DNA of 64,000 nt from Oleiagrimonas sp. C23AA (GCF_011759385.1 NZ_JAARLY010000003.1:434001-498000), one strand, 5' to 3'. Positions 20,907 through 34,143 are shown, counted from the stretch's first letter. A program made the numbers and translations. Notes: generated by a model from the letters alone, not told the origin.

Positions 20907-23066
20907 ATGCCCGAATGCTTTGGTGACACCGCTTCTTGCGCGCAAGCGCTGATCGACCGACAGGGCCCGCATCTGCGGGTGGCCGCGCCCCTGGGGCTGG
21001 GCAAGCCACATGCCCTGCTCAATGCCATCTATCGCCAGGTGGTCGATGACCCGGCCGCCTCGCTGACGCTGTATACCGCGCTTTCGCTGACGCCACCCGC
21101 GGCCGGTCATGGCCTGCAACGGCGCTTTCTGGCCCCTTTCCTGGAGCGACACTTCGGTGAGGATGTCCAGGTGCTCGATTACGTGCCGGCGCAGGCGGCC
21201 GATCGCCTGCCGGCCAACGTGCGCGTACACGAGTTCTACCTGCAGTCGGGCAGCATGCTGGGCTCGGCGCAGGCGCAGCGCGCCTATGTCAGCCAGAACT
21301 ACACGCATGTGGCGCGGGACCTGGTGGCATGCGACATCAACGTGATCGTGCAGCTGGTGGCGATGCGCCAGGGCGAGCATGGGCGCCAGTTCAGCCTGTC
21401 CAGCAACCCGGACGTGACGCTGGAACTGCTCGAGCGCATGGCCGAGGCCGGTCAGCCGCGGCCGCTGGTGATCGGCGTGGTTCATGCCGAGCTGCCTTTC
21501 ATGGATGGCGGGGCCAAGGTGCCCGAATCGATGTTCGATTGGCTGCTGGAACCGGCGCACAGCGCGCCGCTGTTTGCGATGCCGCGCGAACCGGTGGATG
21601 TGACCGAATACGCCATCGGCCTGCATGCCAGTGCGCTGGTGCGCGACGGCGGCACCTTGCAGGTGGGCATCGGCGCGCTATCGGATGCCATGGTGCACGC
21701 GCTGTGCCTGCGCCAGCGCCAGAACACCACCTATGGCCAGACGCTGGGTGCCATCGACAGCGATGGCGGCACACTGCGGTTGGCCGAATCACTGGGTGGC
21801 TTGGCGCCGTTCGCTGAGGGCGTGTATGGCGCCAGCGAAATGGTGCTGGATGGCTTCATGCATCTGCGTCGCGCCGGCATCCTGGGGCGGCGTGTGTACG
21901 ACGATCTGGCGCTGGAGCGCTCGCGCGCGGCCGGCGCCATCGGCGACGTGCTGAAGGCCGGTGATGCCGAGCGCCTGCGTGCTTGCGGCGCCTTGCCCGA
22001 GGTATTGGACGCCAACGCCGTCGACCGCCTGGTGCGCTTTGGCCTGCTGCCACGCGGTGCAAGGCTTGACACCTCGTGCGTGCGCCTTGCCGATGTCGCG
22101 TCGCTGCCGGGGGCGCTGCAAAGCGCCGAAGAGCTCGCCGCCTGGGACGCCTTTCTCGCCGGGCGGCGCCTGCGTGGCGGGCGCTACTTGCGCGGTGCGT
22201 TCTTTTTGGGGTCGACGGATCTTTACGCCTGGTTGCGCGGCCTGGAAGGCGACGAGGCCGACGGCGTGGACATGACGCGTGTGTCGGATGTGAACCAGCT
22301 CTACGGCGGGCAGGAAGCGCTGGATCGCCTGCAGCGACGTGACGCGCGCTTTTTCAATATCTGCATGATGAGCACGGTGCTGGGCGCGGCGGTGTCCGAT
22401 GGGCTGGAGGACGGACGCGTGGTCAGTGGCGTCGGTGGCCAGTACAACTTCGTGGCCATGGCGCATGCACTGGAATCGGGGCGCTCGGTGCTGATGATGC
22501 GGGCGGCGCGGCGCTCTCGCGGTCGCTGGCAATCCAATGTGCGCTTCAGCTACGGCCACGTGACCATCCCGCGCCACCTGCGTGATCTGGTGGTGACCGA
22601 ATACGGCGTGGCCGATCTTCGCGGGCGCTGCGACGAAGACTGCATCAAGGCGATGCTGGCCATCTGCGATGCCCGTTTTGTCGATGCCCTGGCGGCGCAA
22701 TGCAAACGTGCCGGCAAGCTGGCCGCCGATTTCGTCATTCCCGAGCACTGGCGCAGCAACACGCCGGAACATCTGGCGCGGGCGCTGAAACCATGGCGCG
22801 AGAACGGTACCTTGCCCAGTTTTCCGCTGGGATGTGACTTCAGCGCCGACGAGCAACGTCTGCTGCCGGCGCTGGGCTGGTTGCGCGATAACGGGGACCA
22901 CTGGCGTGGCCGGCTCACGCTGGCCGCAGCCTGGCTGGCTCCGGGGGCGCCGGTGCCGGGCGAGGCCGCGGCGCTGGCGCGCATGCAGCTGTCAGCGGCA
23001 GCGAGTGTTTCCGAACGCGTGCAGCGGCGCCTGCTCCAGGCCGCGTTGCGACGCACGGCGCGCTGA
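20907..23066 (+). CDS. Acetyl-CoA hydrolase/transferase family protein
   Basis: 719 aa, longer than the usual CoA transferase of the family (about 500-640). Family-like segments are QVGIGALSDAMVHAL in the middle and, in the C-terminal domain, VSGVGGQYNFVAMAHAL, SNVRFSYGHVTIPRHLRDLVVTEYGVADLRGRCDEDC. These match the acetyl-CoA hydrolase/transferase C-terminal domain. The first 200 residues also resemble the CoA-transferase fold. It may hydrolyse or exchange acyl-CoA; the substrate is not evident. It diverges from the cardiolipin synthase gene across 119 bp. Confidence 0.8.
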   Translation: MPECFGDTASCAQALIDRQGPHLRVAAPLGLGKPHALLNAIYRQVVDDPAASLTLYTALSLTPPAAGHGLQRRFLAPFLERHFGEDVQVLDYVPAQAADRLPANVRVHEFYLQSGSMLGSAQAQRAYVSQNYTHVARDLVACDINVIVQLVAMRQGEHGRQFSLSSNPDVTLELLERMAEAGQPRPLVIGVVHAELPFMDGGAKVPESMFDWLLEPAHSAPLFAMPREPVDVTEYAIGLHASALVRDGGTLQVGIGALSDAMVHALCLRQRQNTTYGQTLGAIDSDGGTLRLAESLGGLAPFAEGVYGASEMVLDGFMHLRRAGILGRRVYDDLALERSRAAGAIGDVLKAGDAERLRACGALPEVLDANAVDRLVRFGLLPRGARLDTSCVRLADVASLPGALQSAEELAAWDAFLAGRRLRGGRYLRGAFFLGSTDLYAWLRGLEGDEADGVDMTRVSDVNQLYGGQEALDRLQRRDARFFNICMMSTVLGAAVSDGLEDGRVVSGVGGQYNFVAMAHALESGRSVLMMRAARRSRGRWQSNVRFSYGHVTIPRHLRDLVVTEYGVADLRGRCDEDCIKAMLAICDARFVDALAAQCKRAGKLAADFVIPEHWRSNTPEHLARALKPWRENGTLPSFPLGCDFSADEQRLLPALGWLRDNGDHWRGRLTLAAAWLAPGAPVPGEAAALARMQLSAAASVSERVQRRLLQAALRRTAR

Positions 23067-23181
23067 ATCGTCATCGCCTGAGTCATGGGGAAGGCGCCGG
23101 TGATCGGGTATCCTTGTGCCGATGGCTGCGCGTGTTTGCCGCGGGCGGCCGCTTTCTCTCCATAGACCGACAGAACACGCC

Positions 23182-24459
23182 ATGTCCGCCGTTTCCGCGC
23201 TTGCTCCCGATCATGATGCCCGCCCGTCCGAGGCCGCGCCCAGGCCGCGCCGCGAATGTGTCGCGGTGAAGGTGGGTTCGGTGCAGGTCGGTGGCGGCGC
23301 GCCCATCGTCGTGCAGTCGATGACCAACACCGACACCGCCGATGTGAAGGGCACCGCGCAACAGGTGGCGGAACTGGCCCGCGCCGGTTCCGAGGTGGTG
23401 CGCGTGACCGTGAACAATCCCGAGTCGGCCGCCGCGGTGCCGCGCATCCGCGAGCGCCTGGACATGATGGGCGTGTCGGTGCCGCTGGTCGGCGATTTTC
23501 ACTACAACGGTCATCAGCTGCTGGAGGCCGAGCCGGCCTGCGCCGAGGCGCTGGCCAAGTACCGCATCAACCCGGGCAACGTCGGTTTCGGCAAGAAGAA
23601 GGACAGCCAGTTCGCGGCCATCATCGAGATGGCGCTCAAGTACGACAAGCCGGTGCGTATCGGCGCCAACTGGGGCTCGCTGGACCAGTCCATGGTCGCC
23701 ATGCTGATGGACGAGAACTCCAAGCGCGCCGAACCCTGGGATGCCGGTCATGTGGCGCGTGAAGCGCTGATTCGCTCGGCGCTGGATTCGGCCGCGCGCG
23801 CCGAGGACCTGGGCCTGGGCCGGGATCGCATCATCATTTCGTGCAAGGTCTCCGGCGTGCAGGAGCTGATCGCCGTGTACCGCGACCTGGGTCGGCGCAG
23901 CGATTACGCCCTGCATCTGGGCCTGACCGAGGCCGGCATGGGCTCGAAGGGCATCGTCGCGTCCACCGCGGCGCTTTCGGTGCTGTTGCAGGAAGGCATT
24001 GGCGACACCATTCGCATTTCGCTTACGCCCGAGCCGGGGCAGTCGCGCACGCAGGAAGTGATCGTGGCGCAGGAACTGCTGCAGACCATGGGCCTGCGCG
24101 CGTTCACGCCGCTGGTCACGGCCTGCCCGGGCTGTGGCCGCACCACCTCCACGGTGTTCCAGGAACTGGCCAAGACGGTGCAGGAGCACGTGCGCGCGAA
24201 GATGCCCGAGTGGCGAGTCAAATACGACGGCGTGGAAAACCTCACGCTGGCGGTAATGGGCTGTGTGGTCAACGGGCCTGGCGAATCCAAGCACGCCAAC
24301 ATCGGCATCTCGCTGCCGGGGACGGGCGAAGCGCCGTCGGCACCGGTGTTCGTCGATGGCAAGAAGAGCGTCACCTTGCGCGGCGAGGGCATTGCCCACG
24401 AGTTTGTCGACCTGGTCGAAAACTACGTCGCCACGCACTACAGCGCGCGCGGCGACTGA
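23182..24459 (+). CDS. ispG: 4-hydroxy-3-methylbut-2-en-1-yl diphosphate synthase
   Basis: [4Fe-4S] enzyme of the MEP isoprenoid pathway that reduces MEcPP to HMBPP. It is 425 aa. The N-terminal TIM barrel starts [21 protein letters not shown]. The cluster cysteines are in [12 protein letters not shown] (CxxC) and CVVNGPGE near the C-terminus, with the conserved [11 protein letters not shown] in between. The ATG at 23182 gives [13 protein letters not shown]; about 65 bp of in-frame upstream sequence is not needed. A methyltransferase gene begins 2 bp after the stop. Confidence 0.96.
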   Translation: MSAVSALAPDHDARPSEAAPRPRRECVAVKVGSVQVGGGAPIVVQSMTNTDTADVKGTAQQVAELARAGSEVVRVTVNNPESAAAVPRIRERLDMMGVSVPLVGDFHYNGHQLLEAEPACAEALAKYRINPGNVGFGKKKDSQFAAIIEMALKYDKPVRIGANWGSLDQSMVAMLMDENSKRAEPWDAGHVAREALIRSALDSAARAEDLGLGRDRIIISCKVSGVQELIAVYRDLGRRSDYALHLGLTEAGMGSKGIVASTAALSVLLQEGIGDTIRISLTPEPGQSRTQEVIVAQELLQTMGLRAFTPLVTACPGCGRTTSTVFQELAKTVQEHVRAKMPEWRVKYDGVENLTLAVMGCVVNGPGESKHANIGISLPGTGEAPSAPVFVDGKKSVTLRGEGIAHEFVDLVENYVATHYSARGD

Positions 24460-24460
24460 G

Positions 24461-25153
24461 GTGAGCACGGCGGACTCGCATGAAGCGCAGATCCGTCGCT
24501 GCTGGCAAACCAATGCGCGGGCCTGGACGCAAACCGTGCGTGAGCGCGGCATCGAGAGTCGGCGCCTGGTCACCGACGCGGCCATCGTCGATGCCATCAC
24601 CGCGCTGGCTCCGCCAACGTTGATCGACCTGGGTTGTGGCGAGGGTTGGCTGTGCCGAGCACTTGCCGAGAACGGAGCCAGGGTGATCGGCGTCGATGCC
24701 GAGCCGGCCTTCATCGAGGCCGCTTGCCAGGCCACGCCCGATACGGGCGACATCGACTATCGCGTGCTCGATTATGCGGCTGTGGCAGCCGGCGAGCTTG
24801 ACGCCAGGGCCGCCGTGGTCAGTTGCAATTTCGCCTTGTTGGGCAAACAAAGCACCGAGCAGTTGCTTGCCGCCGTGCCGTCATTGCTGGCACCGGGCGG
24901 TGTGTTCGTGATGCAAACCCTGCACCCGCTGATGGCGTGTGGTGATGGGCCATATGTTGATGGTTGGCGCCAGGGCTCATGGGTCGGTTGTGGTGATAGG
25001 TTTCGCGATCCGGCGCCGTGGTATTTCCGCACGCAGGAAAGCTGGCTGGCCTTGCTTGCGCGCTGCGGCATGCGCTGTCATCACTTGCGTGAGCCCGTGC
25101 ACCCCCACACCGGCAAGCCGGCCTCGCTGCTTGTGCAGGCCATCTGCTCATAA
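24461..25153 (+). CDS. Class I SAM-dependent methyltransferase
   Basis: 230 aa. Motif I is LIDLGCGEGWLCRALAENGARVIGVDAEP and the post-motif acidic residue follows; APGGVFVMQTLHPL is the usual motif III region. The acceptor is not predictable from sequence. The start is taken as GTG at 24461, immediately after the ispG stop (TGAGGTG), giving VSTADSHEAQIRRCW. This arrangement implies translational coupling. No other start in the frame lies closer to the domain. Confidence 0.85.
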   Translation: MSTADSHEAQIRRCWQTNARAWTQTVRERGIESRRLVTDAAIVDAITALAPPTLIDLGCGEGWLCRALAENGARVIGVDAEPAFIEAACQATPDTGDIDYRVLDYAAVAAGELDARAAVVSCNFALLGKQSTEQLLAAVPSLLAPGGVFVMQTLHPLMACGDGPYVDGWRQGSWVGCGDRFRDPAPWYFRTQESWLALLARCGMRCHHLREPVHPHTGKPASLLVQAICS

Positions 25154-25241
25154 GCCGATGACGTCAAAATTGTCCTGAATCAATTGGCACCGTGCCGGGC
25201 GCGCTAGGGTAGGGCAACTCTCCGTCCCCTTGATCCACATC

Positions 25242-26105
25242 ATGAGCCTGAAACCGCATCACGGTGCGCCGCTGCTTTACATCGTGCTGGGACTGGCCTG
25301 GTTGTGGGCCAGCCCGCGCTTGCTTGCCGCCACGGTCATTGGCCAGCGCTGGGCTCCACTTGCGCGCACGGCAAGCGATGGCTTGCTGGTGCTGGCGTCG
25401 GCCGGCTTCGTCGCCGCACTCGTGTATGCGCATATCCGCCGTTTGGATCGTGCCAACCAGAAACTTTGTGCGGCCTACGAGCAAACGATGCTGGCACTGA
25501 CGGGGGCGCTGGATGTTCGCCATCGCGAAACCGGAGATCACAGCCTGCGGGTGACGCGGGTAATGCTGGCGCTGGCGCGGTTCGATGGAATCCGCGACCC
25601 GGCCATGCTCAAACGCATTGAATACAGTGCGCTTTTGCACGATATCGGCAAGCTGATGTTGCCCGATTCAGTGTTGACCAAGGCCGGGCCGCTGGACGAG
25701 CGGGAGATGGCACTGGTGCGCCGGCATCCGATCGTGGCACGCGAGCTGTTGCAGAAAATCGACTTTCTCTGCCATTGCACCGACATCCCGCAGTACCACC
25801 ACGAGCACTGGGACGGGACGGGTTACCCACAAGGCCTGGCTGGCGAGGATATTCCCTACCTGGCGCGATTGTTCGCGGTGGTCGACGTCTGGGACGCGCT
25901 GACCCACCCGCGAGTCTACAAGCGGGCATGGAGCGACGCGCAGGTGCGCCAGTACTTGTCCGAGCAGGCCGGCAAGCTGTTTGATCCGCACGCAGTGGCC
26001 TTGTTCCTGCGTCACTACGAGGCGTTGCGTGCGGCGGCCGATGCCCGTTCCCTGACCCCACGACTGCCGAGGTTGCCGCTGCATTCGGCGCTCGGTGGAC
26101 TTTAG
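25242..26105 (+). CDS. Membrane-anchored HD-GYP domain protein (cyclic di-GMP phosphodiesterase candidate)
   Basis: 287 aa. Two membrane helices span about 11-33 and 45-63. The HD-GYP domain covers residues about 85-275: metal ligands in SALLHDIGKL (His133-Asp134), then RHPIVARELL, and the signature HHEHWDGTGYPQGL (191-196 DGTGYP), with VVDVWDAL further on. All expected catalytic residues are present, so activity on cyclic di-GMP is plausible. There is no receiver or sensor domain beyond the helices. The ATG at 25242 is preferred to TTG at 25230. Its stop overlaps the convergent aat stop by 4 bp. Confidence 0.87.
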   Translation: MSLKPHHGAPLLYIVLGLAWLWASPRLLAATVIGQRWAPLARTASDGLLVLASAGFVAALVYAHIRRLDRANQKLCAAYEQTMLALTGALDVRHRETGDHSLRVTRVMLALARFDGIRDPAMLKRIEYSALLHDIGKLMLPDSVLTKAGPLDEREMALVRRHPIVARELLQKIDFLCHCTDIPQYHHEHWDGTGYPQGLAGEDIPYLARLFAVVDVWDALTHPRVYKRAWSDAQVRQYLSEQAGKLFDPHAVALFLRHYEALRAAADARSLTPRLPRLPLHSALGGL

Positions 26106-26830
26106 ACCCGCTCGCGGACCTTGCCCAGCGCGCCGGGCGTCCACAGGCCGTCGGGTGTGGATTGCACACTCAGGCGTGCGACGTCGGCGAGAAAGCGCGT
26201 GCGGTCGATGTCGATGGCGCCCATCGAGGTCAGGTGCGGGTTGGTGACCTGTGCGTCCAGCCATGGACAGCCGGCCGCGTGAAGGCGCTGGCACAGCGCC
26301 ACCAGCACGGTTTTGGAACCACCGCTGCGTGCCGAGAACATCGATTCGCCGCAGAACAGACGTCCGACGCCGACGCCGTACAGGCCGCCGACCAGGGTGT
26401 TGCCGTCCCAGGCTTCGATGCTGTGCGCGTGGCCGCATTGGTGCAGCTCCAGATAGGCCTGGCGCATCGCCGGCACGATCCAGGTGCCGTGCTGGCCTTC
26501 GCGTGGCGCGGCGCAGGCATCGAGTACCTGCTCGAAGGCGGTGTCGATACGCAGCTCCCAGTCGCAACGGCGAAGATGCCGACGCAGGCTGCGGCTGATG
26601 TGGATGGCGCCGGTGTCGAACACGCAACGCGGATCGGGCGACCACCACAGAATCGGCTCGTCTTCGCCAAACCATGGGAAGATGCCGTTGCCGTAGGCGG
26701 CCAGCAGGCGCGGCACGGAAAGGTCGCCGCCCAGCGCCAGCAGGCCATTGGGTGCGTCCATGGCCTGCGCGGGGTCGGGAAACACCGGCGCGGAGCCGGC
26801 GGAAAGATAGGGAATGGGCAGCACGTTCAT
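26102..26830 (-). CDS. aat: Leucyl/phenylalanyl-tRNA-protein transferase
   Basis: Transfers Leu or Phe from tRNA to N-terminal Arg or Lys of proteins, creating N-degrons for ClpS/ClpAP. It is 242 aa. Diagnostic motifs: NGLLALGGDLSVPRLLAAYGNGIFPWF, WWSPDPRC, GESMFSARSGGSKTVLVAL and DAQVTNPHLTSMGA. It is the last gene of trxB-DUF2254-COG3146-aat; its ATG overlaps the preceding stop by 4 bp. trxB and aat are also near each other in E. coli, which fits an old linkage. Confidence 0.96.
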   Translation of the reverse strand: MNVLPIPYLSAGSAPVFPDPAQAMDAPNGLLALGGDLSVPRLLAAYGNGIFPWFGEDEPILWWSPDPRCVFDTGAIHISRSLRRHLRRCDWELRIDTAFEQVLDACAAPREGQHGTWIVPAMRQAYLELHQCGHAHSIEAWDGNTLVGGLYGVGVGRLFCGESMFSARSGGSKTVLVALCQRLHAAGCPWLDAQVTNPHLTSMGAIDIDRTRFLADVARLSVQSTPDGLWTPGALGKVRERV

Positions 26831-27981
26831 CGTTGGGCGTAAGGGCTGTGCTGCATCAGTTCGGCGTAATGTTCATGCATGTATTGCGCTTCGTCGGTCA
26901 GCGCATGATCGACGGCCTCGCGAAATTCCGGGTGCGGCAGATAATGGCGCGAATGCGTGGCCACGGGAAGAAAGCCGCGCGCCATTTTGTGGCGTCCCTG
27001 CGCGCCCGGCTCGAAGCGAGCCAGGCCGCGCTCGATGCACAGCTCGATGCCGCGGTAGTAGCACAGCTCAAAATGCAGCGACGGCACCTCTTCGATGGCT
27101 CCCCAGTAGCGGCCATACAGCGTGTCGTTGCCCGTCAGCAGCAGTGCCATGGCGACGATGTCACCATCGCGCCGGGCCAGCGCCACCTGTACGCGATCGC
27201 CCATGTGATGCGCCAGATGGGCGAAAAAGTCGCGGCTCAACGCGGCGTGATTGCCTTTCTCGTCGAAGGTGTTGAGGTACAGCGCGTGGATGCGGTCCCA
27301 CTCGGCCTCACTCAACGCATCGCCAGCGCAGGTGTCGCAGGCCAGGCCCGAGGCGGCCACATCGCGGCGCTCGTGGCGGATGTTCTTGCGCTTTTTGGCG
27401 TTGAGCGCGCCGAGGAAGGCGTCGAAGTCGGCATAGCCGCGGTTATGCCAGTGATACTGATAGTCGAACCGTGACAGCCAGTCGGCGCCGAAGGCATCGC
27501 GATCATCGACGCGGTCGATGAAGTTCACATGCGCCGAGGAAAGCCCCCTGCGCAAGGTTTCGGCCTGGATAGCGGTGACCAGCTCCCGCCGCAGCGCTTC
27601 AGCATCGTCCCCGTTACCCACCAGCAGGCGAGGGCCGGGCACGGGCGAGTAGGGCACGGCACAAAGGAGCTTGGGGTAATAGTTTCCGCCGGCGCGTTCC
27701 CAGGCATCGGCCCAGCCCCAGTCGAATACATATTCGCCGTGCGAGTTGCCTTTGAGATACAGCGGCGCTGCCGCCACCAGCGTGTCGCCGCGATAAAGCC
27801 CCAGGTGGTGTGGCTGCCAGCCCCATTCCGCACGAATGCAGCCGGTGCGTTCCAGGCCGCTGAGAAAGGCGTGGCTGACGAATGGGTTGGCATCGCCGCC
27901 AAGGCTATCCCAGGTGTCAGCATCGATGGCGTCCAGGCGCTTGTGAAAGCGCGCGGTAAGCGTGGTGTCGTCGCCGCTCAT
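26827..27981 (-). CDS. GNAT-fold protein of the COG3146 family
   Basis: 384 aa. It contains the peptidogalycan/FemAB-like GNAT fold: GEYVFDWGWADAWERAGGNYYPKLLCAVPYSPVPGPRLL, then NAKKRKNIRHERR and GRYWGAIEEVPSLHFELCYYRGIELCIERGL, typical of COG3146. The activity is unknown; the fold suggests aminoacyl or acyl transfer. Its ATG at 27981 overlaps the DUF2254 stop (ATGA) and its stop overlaps the aat start (ATGA). The company of aat, another aminoacyl-tRNA-dependent GNAT-fold enzyme, is suggestive. ATG at 27999 is possible but lies within the upstream gene. Confidence 0.85.
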   Translation of the reverse strand: MSGDDTTLTARFHKRLDAIDADTWDSLGGDANPFVSHAFLSGLERTGCIRAEWGWQPHHLGLYRGDTLVAAAPLYLKGNSHGEYVFDWGWADAWERAGGNYYPKLLCAVPYSPVPGPRLLVGNGDDAEALRRELVTAIQAETLRRGLSSAHVNFIDRVDDRDAFGADWLSRFDYQYHWHNRGYADFDAFLGALNAKKRKNIRHERRDVAASGLACDTCAGDALSEAEWDRIHALYLNTFDEKGNHAALSRDFFAHLAHHMGDRVQVALARRDGDIVAMALLLTGNDTLYGRYWGAIEEVPSLHFELCYYRGIELCIERGLARFEPGAQGRHKMARGFLPVATHSRHYLPHPEFREAVDHALTDEAQYMHEHYAELMQHSPYAQR

Positions 27982-29246
27982 GCTGTTTCGTCGGCCCATT
28001 CGGCGATGGTGGCCAGTTGCCGCCGATCGTCCTCCAGCGGCAGCCGCGGCGCCGAGAGCTCAAGCGCGCGGCGCGCATGGCGTGCGGCCAGCGCGCGGTA
28101 GGGCGGATAACCCAAGCCGCCCAGCGTGGCCAGCGATTTGTGCAGCTTGATATCCACTTCCAGCAATGGTGCCGCGTCACGCGCCAGCGGCGCGAACACG
28201 TCATCGAAAAAGCCCGCTTCATCCGGCGCCTGCACGTACACGCGCTCATAGCGTGGCGCGTCGTCGTCCGTATTTTGAGCCGCTTGCATGCGCGCGCTGG
28301 CAAAGTTGCACAGCAGGCGCGTGACGGTGCCGAGAATGTCGATGGCGGTGCCCGGGTCATTCACTGCCGGCGACAGCGCGCGCTGGGCGATCTCGGTCAG
28401 CACGATCAGGCCAAAGCGCGGATCTTCCTGGAAGTTGCGTGTATCGCCGGTGACAAAGGCCTTGCGCAGACGCCGCGTCGTATCGTCGTCGAGGGGCACG
28501 GTCACTTTGGCCAGCACCTCGCCAGGTGCCATGAACGCGCCGGCTCGCACCTCGCACCAGATGCGCGCCTCATGTTCATCGGCCAGCGCCTGCAGGTCGG
28601 CCACATCAATGTAGGTGATGTAGCCGGTCTGGGTCGCGGTGATGGCCTGAGCACCAGCAGACGGCTCGGTGTATGGCATGGCCTGAAGGTGTGGTGCCTG
28701 CACCGCGCTCTGCATGGCCTGGCGCGTGACCTGCTCGACGCGGTCGATGGTTTCGGTGACCCGACCCAGCCGCGATAGCTGGTCGATCCAGCGCAGCAGG
28801 GTGACCACGATGATCACGATCATCACCACCGTGGCGGCGAACAGCACCACGCGGCCCGATTCCCCGTAGATGCCGCTGTTGAGTGCAATCAGCCCGACGA
28901 TGGAAAACAGAAACGCGCCGATGAAGCTGGCCAGGGCGCGCTGTGCGGCGGCATCCTCGATCAGCAGTGTGGCGGCGCGTGGCGTGGCCCCGCTGCTGGC
29001 CGCGGTGTAGGCCGAGACCATGGTCGATAGTGAGAACGTGGTCACCGCCAGCATGCTGGAGGCCAGGATGTTGAGCAGGCTGCCCACCGCCGATGCACCG
29101 ATGTGCGCGGCCATGCCGGTGGGCAACCAGGGGCGTGCGATGACACCGACCAGGGCGGCCACGGCCGCGCCGACGCCATAAAGCGCCGAGCGGAACCATA
29201 GCCGCCGACTGATCTGCGCCAGCAACAGGCGCCATTGCGCATTCAT
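27978..29246 (-). CDS. DUF2254 membrane protein
   Basis: 422 aa, function unknown. Four membrane segments occur in the first 170 residues (near 17-38, 48-75, 100-122, 130-152), including SSMLAVTTFSLSTMVSAYTAASSGATPRA, characteristic of DUF2254. A soluble cytoplasmic or periplasmic domain of about 250 residues follows (ITATQTGYITYIDVADLQALADEH). The start at 29246 is chosen because it gives MNAQWRLLLAQISRRLWFRSALYG; upstream sequence overlaps trxB. It lies 16 bp after trxB and overlaps the next gene by 4 bp. Confidence 0.85.
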   Translation of the reverse strand: MNAQWRLLLAQISRRLWFRSALYGVGAAVAALVGVIARPWLPTGMAAHIGASAVGSLLNILASSMLAVTTFSLSTMVSAYTAASSGATPRAATLLIEDAAAQRALASFIGAFLFSIVGLIALNSGIYGESGRVVLFAATVVMIVIIVVTLLRWIDQLSRLGRVTETIDRVEQVTRQAMQSAVQAPHLQAMPYTEPSAGAQAITATQTGYITYIDVADLQALADEHEARIWCEVRAGAFMAPGEVLAKVTVPLDDDTTRRLRKAFVTGDTRNFQEDPRFGLIVLTEIAQRALSPAVNDPGTAIDILGTVTRLLCNFASARMQAAQNTDDDAPRYERVYVQAPDEAGFFDDVFAPLARDAAPLLEVDIKLHKSLATLGGLGYPPYRALAARHARRALELSAPRLPLEDDRRQLATIAEWADETA

Positions 29247-29262
29247 GGCTGCGCGGCCTGCC

Positions 29263-31601
<2,339 letters not shown>

Positions 31602-31809
31602 AGTCCATCAAGTCATGGGCTTGGGCTGGAAACTTCCGGCCCGTTCTAAACAGAGGCCGCGACCCTTGTCGCGACTTCTGCGACCGACGCAGGTCATGAT
31701 GCGGCGGGCGGAGCATGTGGCGATGTCCACGTTTCCGTCCGCCGTTGTCGTCACTGGGGCATCATCGGCATCACCCTTGAACGCGCAATACGAGGCTAGG
31801 TAAGCGAAC

Positions 31810-34140
31810 GTGGCACGCAGCGGAACCGGCAAGAGCACACCCTCCAAGGACAGCGGCCTCAGCGACGAGCTGAAGCGGCGCCTGCGCGAAGCCGGCGTGT
31901 TGCTGCTGGTACCGGTGGCGGTGTACCTGCTGGTATGCCTGTTCAGCTACAGCGAGCAAGATCCGAGCTGGTCGCACGTGGCGCAAAACGTGCACGTGCA
32001 CAACTGGGGCGGCACGGTCGGTGCCTGGCTGGCCGACCTGATGCGCTACCTGTTCGGCATCGTCGCCTATGCCTTCCCCTTGCTGCTGGTGGTGATCGGC
32101 GTGCGTGTGCTGCGCCGCGAGCCGGTGTTGCATGCGCCCACACCGTGGGAGCCGGCGCTGCGCCTGACTGGCTTCGTGCTGTTTTTCCTTACCGCGCCAG
32201 GGTTGGCGTGGTTGAGCTTTCACGCCATCCGCGTGCCGCCGGAAGGCGCCGGCGGTGTGCTTGGCCGCGCCATCGGCAACGGCGTGCTGCATGCCTTTGG
32301 CGATCGCGGCGCGCCGCTGCTGTTGCTGGCGTTGTTTCTTATCGCGGTGACGCTGGCGACGGGGCTTTCCTGGTTCTGGCTGATGGACTGGACCGGTCGT
32401 CAGTCGCTGGCCGTGGCCAACTGGCTGGGCGGCAAACTCAAGCAGGCGCCGGAACGGCGCAAGGTGCGCGCCGCACGTGCCGAACGCACCGTGGTCAAGC
32501 GCACCGATGCGGCCAAGCAGGCCAAGCGCGAGCCGATCCGCATCGAGCAACTGCCGGTCAAGGTGGAAAAAAGCGACCGCGCCACGCGCGAAACGCAGAT
32601 TCCGCTGTTCACCGGCGCGGCCAGCGAGGGCGAGTTGCCGCCGCTGTCGCTGCTGGATGAGGCACCGCCGCAAGGCCCGGGTTACTCGGACGAGACGCTG
32701 GAAGTGCTCTCGCGCCAGGTCGAGCTGAAGCTGAAAGACTTCAAGATCGAGGCCAAGGTCGTCGGCGTGTACCCGGGCCCGGTGATCACCCGTTTCGAGA
32801 TGGAACCGGCGCCGGGTGTGCGTGGCAGCCAGGTCTCCAATCTGGACAAGGACATTGCGCGCGGGCTGTCGGTGGTCAGCGTGCGCGTGGTCGACGTGAT
32901 TCCCGGCAAGAACGTCATCGGCCTGGAAATTCCCAATTCCAAGCGCGAAATCGTGTATCTGTCCGAGATTCTGCGCTCCAAGCAGTACGACACCGCCAAG
33001 GGCCCGCTGTCGCTGGCGTTGGGCAAGGACATTGGCGGCAATCCGGTCACGGTGGACCTAGCCAAGATGCCGCATCTGCTGGTGGCCGGCACCACCGGTT
33101 CAGGTAAGTCGGTGGCGGTCAACGCCATGGTGCTGAGCCTGCTTTACAAGGCCAACGCCAAGGACGTGCGCCTGATCATGATCGACCCGAAGATGCTGGA
33201 GCTTTCGGTCTACGAGGGCATTCCGCATCTGCTGGCGCCGGTGGTCACCGACATGAAGGAGGCCGCCAACGCCTTGCGCTGGTGCGTGGCCGAAATGGAA
33301 CGCCGCTACAAGCTGATGGCGGCCGTCGGCGTACGTAACCTGGCCGGCTTCAACAAGAAAGTGCGCGAGGCCGACCATGCCGGTCAGCCGCTGCTCGATC
33401 CGCTGTTCGTGCCCAACCCCGAGATGCCGCAGGTCACCGCCGATCCGCTGGAGCCGTTGCCGCATATCGTGGTGATCATCGACGAATTTGCCGACATGAT
33501 GATGATCGTCGGCAAGAAGGTGGAAGAGCTGATCGCGCGCCTGGCGCAAAAGGCGCGTGCCGCCGGCATTCACCTGATTCTGGCCACGCAGCGCCCGTCG
33601 GTGGATGTGATCACCGGCCTGATCAAGGCCAATATCCCCACGCGCATCGCCTTCCAGGTCAGCTCCAAGATCGACTCGCGCACCATTCTGGATCAGTCCG
33701 GCGCCGAAACCCTGCTCGGTCACGGCGACATGTTGTACTTGCCGCCCGGCACGGCTACGCCTGAACGCGTGCACGGCGCCTTCGTCGATGACCACGAAGT
33801 GCACAATGTGGTCGAGTGGCTCAAGACCCAGGGCGAGCCGGACTACATCGAAGGCGTGCTGGAAGAAGTGCAGACGCTGGGCGATGGCAAGATCATCAAC
33901 GAATCGGGCATTCCGCAGGACGCCGACGACGGCGATGGCGGCGACAACGCGCTGTACGACAAGGCCGTGGCCATCGTCACGCAAACGCGCCGTGCCTCGA
34001 TCTCCGGCGTGCAGCGTCATCTTCGCATCGGCTACAACCGCGCCGCGCGCCTGATCGAGCAGATGGAGTCCGATGGCGTGGTCAGTGGTCCGCAGCACAA
34101 CGGCACCCGCGAGGTGCTGGCGCCGCCGCCGCCCAAATAA
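31810..34140 (+). CDS. ftsK: DNA translocase FtsK
   Basis: Septal DNA pump that clears chromosomes at division and activates XerCD. 776 aa with four membrane segments in residues about 28-195. The linker is short compared with E. coli FtsK (1329 aa), as in many Xanthomonadales. Motor domain: Walker [16 protein letters not shown] (about 427-434 GTTGSGKS), Walker [16 protein letters not shown]. The C-terminal gamma winged helix ([27 protein letters not shown]) recognises KOPS. The start is GTG at 31810 with a poor RBS. It is followed 3 bp later by the photolyase gene. Confidence 0.95.
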   Translation: MARSGTGKSTPSKDSGLSDELKRRLREAGVLLLVPVAVYLLVCLFSYSEQDPSWSHVAQNVHVHNWGGTVGAWLADLMRYLFGIVAYAFPLLLVVIGVRVLRREPVLHAPTPWEPALRLTGFVLFFLTAPGLAWLSFHAIRVPPEGAGGVLGRAIGNGVLHAFGDRGAPLLLLALFLIAVTLATGLSWFWLMDWTGRQSLAVANWLGGKLKQAPERRKVRAARAERTVVKRTDAAKQAKREPIRIEQLPVKVEKSDRATRETQIPLFTGAASEGELPPLSLLDEAPPQGPGYSDETLEVLSRQVELKLKDFKIEAKVVGVYPGPVITRFEMEPAPGVRGSQVSNLDKDIARGLSVVSVRVVDVIPGKNVIGLEIPNSKREIVYLSEILRSKQYDTAKGPLSLALGKDIGGNPVTVDLAKMPHLLVAGTTGSGKSVAVNAMVLSLLYKANAKDVRLIMIDPKMLELSVYEGIPHLLAPVVTDMKEAANALRWCVAEMERRYKLMAAVGVRNLAGFNKKVREADHAGQPLLDPLFVPNPEMPQVTADPLEPLPHIVVIIDEFADMMMIVGKKVEELIARLAQKARAAGIHLILATQRPSVDVITGLIKANIPTRIAFQVSSKIDSRTILDQSGAETLLGHGDMLYLPPGTATPERVHGAFVDDHEVHNVVEWLKTQGEPDYIEGVLEEVQTLGDGKIINESGIPQDADDGDGGDNALYDKAVAIVTQTRRASISGVQRHLRIGYNRAARLIEQMESDGVVSGPQHNGTREVLAPPPPK

Positions 34141-34143
34141 GCG

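Noticed and set aside
25230-25243. FNR-like TTGAT-CCAC-ATCAT
   Set aside because: One mismatch, and it overlaps the start codon of the HD-GYP gene, so it cannot serve as an activator site; no -10 at the proper distance.
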